Source: Cladobotryum mycophilum
Lineage: Eukaryota > Ascomycota > Sordariomycetes > Hypocreales > Hypocreaceae
Reading direction: 5' to 3'
Assembly: GCA_036429605.1 (NCBI GenBank)
Contig: CM071589.1
Coordinates: 3,844,001-3,908,000, forward strand
Length of the DNA: 64,000 nucleotides
Every line of letters starts with the position of its first letter. Within the stretch, counting starts at the first letter, position 1. This document shows, one piece after another, positions 57,560 to 64,000 of this stretch. The notes below the pieces were generated by a model, which saw only the letters and a program-made list of their open reading frames with translations, was not told the DNA's origin and ran no database searches. A program made the position numbers and the translations under genes.

Positions 57560-58483
57560 GGCTAGTTGTTGGTGGTGGTGTTGGTGATGCTGCTAATGAT
57601 TGCTGATGTTTGTATTAATGGGTGTATTTCTTTTTATATAATTTGTGTAAAAGAGTTGGATGATGATGAACTGTTGAAACTGCAGTGAGTAAAAGAATGA
57701 ATTCCTTTCTCCCCCAAATTTATCGACCTTTGATCTCGTTTATAAGTCACACCAAACGAATACCTCTGGCCCATCAAAAAAGGAGGGAAAACAAATGCTG
57801 TACAATGATCTCATAAACATCATGTCCATTTGCAACACCTTATTAATTCGCGGATAAGCGGCTAGAGGTGGGATCAATCCGCGTTCAGTCAGCGATGAAT
57901 CACGCGCGCATGCTCAAGATAGGCCGGCCGCTATGGGGGTGGGATGATTTCGGATCCATTCCCATGCCTTGTTTGTTTGGTCGGATATGGTCTCACCCCT
58001 CTTTCCTCTCCGCCCCCCTGACGGTTGACATCCCGAGGATGCTACCCGACAACAAGGCAATCCCCCCCCCCCCGCAAAACTGGGGCGATGACACAGCTTC
58101 AGGCCTTTACCCATCCATGATTCATGCAGGGAGATGGCTTAGAAAGCGTGTTCTCTTGATTGGTGGTGATCGAATAATGGTTACTTTTGTTCAAAGTTCA
58201 TGCATGTCTGAAGCCACACAACCTTGGAAACCTTGGACACCCTTGGCTTTTTGGCTGTGTTGGCATCTACGGCTTCTGTCGGATTGATAAGGGCGGCTTC
58301 GTTACCGTGTTAATCACCAGGGGACAGCTGAGACACCCAACAACAAACAAGGGGGGCAACGCATACATCCAAGTATCTATCTACCTTTGCCTTGGAAGTG
58401 TCACCGCTACGAGGAATATCCGAAAGATGCAAGAATATCTAATTAGACAGTTATTAATTCCACCCCTCAAGGATTTGACTCTA
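57560..58483. other. Intergenic, promoter of the dioxygenase
   Basis: About 0.9 kb without a supportable gene. A TATATAAT-like string at about 57635-57642 (minus-strand ATTATATA) lies 75-85 bases upstream of the dioxygenase ATG. A C-run of at least 10 lies near 58062-58073. Confidence 0.5.
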
Positions 58484-60423
58484 TTATACACCTACTCTAT
58501 AATCCTTCTCCTCTCCAACATCCCACGTCGGTGCATCCGACCCATTCGGTCGACTCGCCCTCTTAAAGCTGATATCAAGACCCTCAATCTCAACCACTGG
58601 TAAAACAGCAGAGACATCTGTCTTGTACGCGTTCGAATACCAGCTACTCAAATACCTCTCATTACCCACAAACTCCGGGTACACCTCCCTCATCCGCCGC
58701 AGCGTAGTCCCCGAGATCTGGTCCACGCTATTGGCGTGCCGCAGCGCCAGCACCTTTTCGCCCATCATCTTGCGCAGGTCGTCCTGCACCTCCTCCGGCA
58801 GCAGCCCTACCTTGAAGAGCAGCAGGTCGTAGTGCAGGAGCGACGCCTTTCCGTGCCACGACCCGCCGCGCGTGGCTCTGTGGTAGAGCCCTATCAGGGC
58901 GGTGATGGCGCCGATGCATCCGGTGCCGTAGTCAGAGATGGGGAATGGGGGCACGAGTGGTTCTTGTAGGCCCATGAACCTACCTTGCTCCCATGCTACT
59001 CCGGTGACCTAAGATATGATGTGCGCGTTAGTTTGTTCGTGTAAGCGTGAGATGATCTCGAACACAACTTACGCAGTCTGCAATCTGCTGCCATCCAGGA
59101 CGGTCCGCCCACTCTCCCTCGTAACCAAAACAATTCTCGTTGACGTAGACAATGCCCTTGCCTCTCTTCCTCGCAAGCTCAGTCAGTGCCTCGGCGCCGT
59201 AGCCCAGCTTGTCAATGGCCCCGGGTCTATATCCGTCCACCACAACATCCGCTTCCGCTAGGAGCTGCTCAAAGATCCTTCTCCCCTCCGCCGTCTTTAG
59301 GTCGATATCCGCTGCGCGTTTGCCCATGTTGCCGTCGACCTGGAAGAACGGCACGTCGCTGAGGTTGGGGCTCGTCACCTTGATCACCTCGGCGCCGTAT
59401 TCGCCCAGGATCCTGGTGATGGTTGGGCCGGCGATGATGCGACAGAGCTCCAGGACTTTGATGCCCGAGAGGACGCGGTTGGTGTCTTCCAACGGAACCT
59501 TGGGCGTCTCATTCTCGAGATTCTCGACGGACCATGGCGGGAGCACACTGTTCGTCTTGCCCTGTGGTAGATGTAAGACCAGCATTTCACTCATTTTACT
59601 CCCACCAAAGAAGGAGGGGGGGGGGGGGATGTTTCAACTTACATGAGGCGTCCGTAAAAATTCAGTATGAGTAAATGCCTTGACCCCAGCCTGTCGATGC
59701 TGCGCATTCAAGCTTTCAAGCTCTTCTACAGTAAACTTCTTGACAGCTGATTCGATTGTATCGACAATATCCTCGTGCTTCTCCAGGTCTGGGCGAAAAG
59801 GCTCAAGGCCAATCATCCGCAGAGTAGTCGATGCTTCCAGCGACCCGTGAATGTGATAATACTCATCCTGTCGCTTGGTGGCGTATAGATTGGCAGACAT
59901 GCGCCGGTAGGGATTTGATTGCGCTTGAAGCAAGTCGGTATCTATAACATGCATTAGAGTCATTCATTCACTCACTCATGCATTCATGGGGCTACATTGT
60001 ATCCATTAGATGCGCGCAGTCGTAAAACATACCCTTCAAGAGGCCCTTTACCTCCTTGTCAAGCTTTCCATACCCGCCCACCCGCGCCAGATACGCCTGG
60101 AAGAGAAACGCCGTCGTCTTCTCAAGATTCACCGTAACCTCACTCTTCCTGTACCGCGTCCCATCGGATCCAGTACTGCTCCTGCTAGCATCAGCCAGAA
60201 GTGCCGCGACCGTGCCCTCGACAGCCTTTAATGCCGCCGCCGTCTCCGTCTCCTTAAACGGGATGGGGAAATACGGCAAATCTCTATCTGCGGTGATGTT
60301 TATGAGGTGACGGCGGCTAGCTATCTCGGGCGGGAACGAGAGCGGATCGAATTGGTTGGAGAGGTAGTCAAAGATTCGGAAGGCCTCTTCTTTGCACGAG
60401 TACGTCTGTAGTGATCCGGCCAT
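58484..60423 (-). CDS. Class III CoA-transferase (CaiB/BaiF family)
   Basis: Exons are 60423-60033, 59941-59643, 59561-59073 and 59008-58484, all GT-AG; the product is 567 residues. The central part has the family core: LSGIKVLELCRIIAGPTITR, YGAEVIKVTSP, KRAADIDLKTAEGR and EADVVVDGYRPGAIDKLG. Family III enzymes swap CoA between carboxylic acids through an aspartyl-CoA thioester, or racemise 2-methylacyl-CoA. I cannot place the catalytic Asp with certainty. The N-terminal 200 residues belong to the long fungal version of this family. It lies between the dioxygenase and an alpha/beta hydrolase within the aromatic cluster and may move CoA onto or off an aromatic acid or ring-cleavage product; this is inference. 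The second intron contains a G12 run, so its exact length may be miscalled. Confidence 0.9.
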
Positions 60424-61070
60424 GATGGGGGGTTTTTTCTATATAGTGTGAAGAAGGTGAGGGTTTGCTGATTGCTACTGACACAAAGAGACTCGAGTCT
60501 AAACGACTTTGGATGTCCACCTATCCAGTGTCAAGTATATGAAAGGGCGTATAATTAATAAGAGAGGCTTAGAAAGAAAAAGAGACCCTTCCAGCCAACC
60601 ATTCCGGCCATCGCCGCCATGCGGAATATCCACCCTTGGATCAATGGTTCAAGCCCACGTTTCCCACTTTCAGATTGATTGCCCGCTGAAGCTTTTCCCG
60701 TCCTCATCCGTCTTTAGTGGCCGCTTCCTCATGTCGTGTCATACATGGATCCCCCTCCCCTCCCCTTCCCCTCATCCCACTTCCACTCCGTGGGTGGGCG
60801 GCATCAGTGGGGTTGCGTGCGTTGCGCCGCGTCCCTTACCCGACACTTGCAACGCACCCCATCGGCAGTGTAACCGCGCGCGAGACAAACGCTCGTAGAA
60901 GGGTTTGTGTCCATTGTGTCAGTGCTTGTAAACTTACACGGATTCTAACCCATCAATATCATATATCACAGACAGCAAGTTGTAAGCAAAGCAATACCTC
61001 ATATCTAAATCTCTCATACGCATGATCCCACCGTAAGCAATCTTACTTAACCAAAACCCACCACCAAAGA
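60424..61070. other. Divergent promoter region, CoA-transferase and alpha/beta hydrolase
   Basis: No gene seen. 647 bases between two divergent starts; a TATATAG-like string (complement of CTATATAG at 60439-60446) lies close to the CoA-transferase ATG. C-rich in the middle. Confidence 0.5.
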
Positions 61071-62091
61071 ATGCCATTCCTATCTATTCAGAACGGGGAG
61101 AGGAAACTCTACTACACCTCGAGCTCAACACCCGAAACCCTCAGAGATGGCTCCCGACCAACCCTAGTCTTTGTCCACGGCCTAGGCTCATCAAGCTCAT
61201 TCTTCGCGCCGATAATACCAGCCATCACAGCAGCTGGTTACGCATGCCTGGCTCTAGATACACATGGTCAGTCTTTTTTTGTCACTCATCAACTCCAAAA
61301 GTTCTCCAACTCAGTAATGCACGACACGCCACTTACAAATCACAGGTATGGGAATCTCCCCATTCGCCGGCCCCGACGGAGGCGACGAGCAAATCATCAA
61401 GGACACGGCGGAAGCAATGCAAGCCTTTCATCTATCACACAATCGCACAATCATCGTCGGCCACTCGCTAGGCGGGCACATTGCCAGCGAAATCGCACTG
61501 CGATACCCAGTAGCCGGCGCGATCCTCCTCGGACCTTGGTATCCCAACCGGGAGCTGGCTCACATCTTTCAGACGAGAATCAAAGTCGTAGAGGAACGTA
61601 AGGAAATCATCTCCAAATATGAACTCAACAAGAGACACGCCAGCTAACGGACATCGGAAAGAGGGCTTGGACGGAGCCGTCGACATTGTTCTCGCCTCCG
61701 CGACTGGACCCAAAGCCACCCCGTTACAGCGAGCCTTCATCCGCACCCTCATCCTCTCATCCACACCCGAAGGTTACACGTCCGCCTGTAACACTCTCAT
61801 GAATTCCCAGCGTCCAGACTACTCCAAAATCACCTGTCCCGTCTTAATCATCGCCGGCACTCATGATCGCACCACGCCATTGGCGACTTCAGAGACGATT
61901 CTCAACAGGTACGTGGATATTATGGGCATAAGCAAGGAATGGCAATAGCCTGACAAAGAATATACAGCTGGGGCTGCACAGAGTCCCAGAAGAAAATCGT
62001 GGTTCTAGACATTGCGCACTGGCACTGCATCGAGGCACCCGAGGAAGTGACCGCAGCAACCTTGGATTTCTTAGGCGACCTCAAGTTTTAG
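61071..62091 (+). CDS. Alpha/beta hydrolase (enol-lactonase/esterase-like)
   Basis: Exons are 61071-61266, 61346-61597, 61644-61908 and 61968-62091, giving 278 residues. Introns 1 and 3 are ordinary GT-AG. Intron 2 is only 46 bp (GTAAGG...CAG) but is needed to keep frame. Motifs are the oxyanion turn LVFVHGLGSSSSF, the nucleophile elbow GHSLGG (IVGHSLGGHIASEIALRYP), the acid in IIAGTHDRTTP and the His in VVLDIAHWHCIEAPEEV. It lacks a signal peptide. Related enzymes include 3-oxoadipate enol-lactonase, which would act two steps after catechol cleavage; sequence alone does not separate this from other small esterases. Its location in the cluster makes the enol-lactone role attractive but unproven. 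Confidence 0.85.
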
Positions 62092-62240
62092 CTTCTAATA
62101 CATCAGAAAGAATAGCCTAATATGGCTCCTGAAACCTAATAGTATCCCATCATCGCATCTCCCATTACACATGAAATAGCCCAACAACAATATCGCTCTA
62201 TAGACCCCCACTCTCAAGATGTTTCCTCAAATCATTAGGC

Positions 62241-64000
62241 CTAAATCTTCGCCTCACGCTTGTGCAGCGCCCTCAGGTCTTTTCTCAAGATCTTGCCAGC
62301 AGCGCTTCGTGGAATCGCATCAAGGAACTTGACACCGCCTCTTAGTCGCTTGTAGTCTGCGACCTTGGATGCCACGTATTTGATCACATCGTCCTCGGAG
62401 AACTTGCCTCTCGCGGGAGGTGCCAGCACTACGTAGGCTATCGGCACTTCTGTGTCCTCTAGCTCTATGCCAATGACTGCTGCGTCGGCGATTGCTGAGT
62501 GGGCCGTGAGGACACCCTCAAGTTCAGCTGGGGCAACTTGGATGCCCTTGTACTTGATCAACTCCTGCGTATAAAATGTTAGATGGGTGCAAACAACAGT
62601 GGTGATAGGGTTTTCTTGCCTTCTTTCTGTCAACAATGTAGAGCAAATCTCCCTCCACTTTGATGATATCACCGGTCTTGAACCATCCGTCGGCAGTGAA
62701 AGAGTTCTTGTTTGCCTCGGGGTTGTTGTGGTATCCCTGGGTAATCATTGGTCCCTTCAACAGAGCCTCGCCAGGCTGCCCAGGTTCAACGTCCTTCTCA
62801 TCATCATCCACCAACCTATGAACAAACCGTCAGTTATTTATTGACAAACTTCCGAATCCCTCACTCCACTGCATACCTCAAAGTGACGTTTGGCATCAAC
62901 GGACTGAGACTGCCGATCGCATCGGTACGCCCAGGTAGAGTCTGCGTCACGGCACCCGTCGTCTCACTGAGACCCCAGACCTGATTGACATGCCCCAAAA
63001 GCTTGTCGCTGGCCGCCAATTGCAGCTCACGACTCAATGGGGCCGCTCCGCTTGTTGCGTACTCAACGTGCTTGAACTGATTCGTGACGGAGGGATGCTT
63101 GGCAATGGCCATGTAGATTGGCGGCACCGTGAAGAAAAAGGTAATCTTGAGCTCTCCACAGTACTTCACAAAGTCGTTGAAGTTAAACGCCGGCATCCAG
63201 TATGTAATTCCAGCCTCATTGAATGGACCGACGAAATAACCCATGATACCGGCGATGTGGGCAGTGGGCAAGTGAGCCAAGGTCGACTTGGGGAAGTTGA
63301 TTCCAAGTCTTTCCCATTCTATGCGGTTCTTGGTGGCAGGAATATAAGTTTCCGATGTGAGATTGAGGTGTGAAATGAGAACCCCTGCACAAATCTCGTC
63401 AGCACCGTTGACCCAACCAACTTAAATTCATTTTCCTTCGCGCTGCTATACCTTTTGGTAGACCTGTAGTGCCAGAGGAGTAGAGAATGCAAATCTTGCT
63501 AGTCTCCAACTCTTTCGGATCAGTGATGCGTCTCCAGTCCAGGCTACCCTTGAAATCACAGACAACGGTGCCGTCGGCGCTGTAGAGCTTGATTTCAGGG
63601 TACGACTCCAGGATCAGGACATTTCGTGCGGGTAACCCAGCGGCTCGGGCAGAATTTACCGCCAACTCCTTGCGATCTTTGCTGCAGACAATGACCTGTC
63701 CGGGACCATCCTTGATCTGTCTCGTCAGGTCCGATTCGGTTGCCGCAGGCGCAGCGGCAGAGTAAATGCCATCCGCGGCAATGACACCATAGAAAATCGT
63801 GGCCAGGGCAGACTGTCCAGTGGAAACCGTGACGACGACGTCCTTGGCGGGTCCCAATTTGCCTATGCCATACGTGTGGCGGAAAAAGTAGGCAATCTGC
63901 TTGGTCAAGTCACGGAGCTGAGCCTTGGTGAGGACCTTTTGGGGATCCTTTGCTTCGGCGAAAAGAGGCGTGTCTTCCTTTGCGGCGCAGTGTTCGGATT
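62241..64000 (-). CDS. Acyl-CoA ligase, 4-coumarate-CoA ligase-like (ANL superfamily), 5' partial
   Basis: Exons from the window edge are >64000-63452, 63384-62877, 62815-62620 and 62564-62241; the start lies beyond the window. Motifs are the P-loop YSSGTTGLPKG (interrupted by an intron after Lys), VWGLSETTG, the hinge Asp region GWFKTGDIIKVEGDLLYIVDRKK, then ELIKYKGIQVAPAELEG, and the catalytic Lys in PRSAAGKILRKDL. It adenylates a carboxylic acid and forms its CoA thioester; fungal relatives act on cinnamates, benzoates or fatty acids. The C-terminus is KREAKI, with no SKL signal. The last intron (62565-62619) has a GC donor (AAG|GCAAGA) instead of GT. It is the last gene of the aromatic cluster inside the window. 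Confidence 0.92.

Noticed and set aside
57868..58603. Two overlapping frames downstream of the CoA-transferase
   Set aside because: Tryptophan-rich, no conserved features, and they cross the C-rich homopolymer; judged non-coding.

Overview
The window is nuclear DNA from a filamentous ascomycete. Support for this comes from short GT-AG introns of about 46-127 bp in most genes, fungal-only families (NACHT/TPR STAND protein, MYND-DUF4470 protein, DUF7053 protein, Zn2Cys6 regulator, NmrA-like protein), an intron-containing tRNA-Arg(TCG), and dispersed repeats whose copies differ mostly by C-T/G-A transitions, as repeat-induced point mutation (RIP) would leave them. The density of CCATCCAT-type simple sequence and the gene content suggest Sordariomycetes, possibly Hypocreales, but the species cannot be named from the sequence.

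Layout. 1-1484: 3' part of a fatty-acid-transport-type acyl-CoA synthetase (+). 2135-6498: NACHT/TPR STAND protein (+). 6786-9990: kelch/BTB-like Mds3/Ral2-type protein (-). 13271-13999: 1-Cys peroxiredoxin (-). 15873-15959: tRNA-Arg(TCG) (-). 16478-18998: patatin-type triacylglycerol lipase (-). 21163-21672: small unknown protein (+). 21790-23869: MYND/DUF4470 protein (-). 25802-27238: FAD monooxygenase (+). 27752-28882: DUF7053 protein (-). 30659-32112: secreted two-domain fasciclin protein (+). 32396-33466: NmrA-like protein (-). 35071-35439: Gly/His-rich small protein (-). 37494-39307: MFS transporter (-). 40510-43304: two tandem paralogs of an unknown fungal family (-). 44223-45467: orphan HExxH protein (+). 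45692-46999: APH-fold kinase (-). 47399-48233: phosphopantothenoylcysteine decarboxylase (-).

The right-hand 15 kb (49084-64000) looks like an aromatic-acid catabolic cluster. It holds a 2,3-dihydroxybenzoate decarboxylase (-), a Zn2Cys6 regulator divergent from it (+), a salicylate-hydroxylase-like FAD monooxygenase (+), an intradiol catechol dioxygenase (-), a class III CoA-transferase (-), an alpha/beta hydrolase (+) and a 4-coumarate-CoA-ligase-like enzyme (-, cut by the window end). The decarboxylase and the monooxygenase could each make catechol, and the dioxygenase would open it to cis,cis-muconate. The CoA-ligase and CoA-transferase could activate or recycle an acid upstream or downstream; that part is inference.

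Five reading-frame breaks in four otherwise intact conserved genes (kelch protein twice, peroxiredoxin, lipase, Zn2Cys6 regulator) are each repaired by adding one base to a run of 5 or 6 identical bases. The simplest reading is systematic homopolymer under-calling in the assembly rather than pseudogenes. Long gene-free stretches carry simple repeats and at least four diverged copies of one dispersed element.
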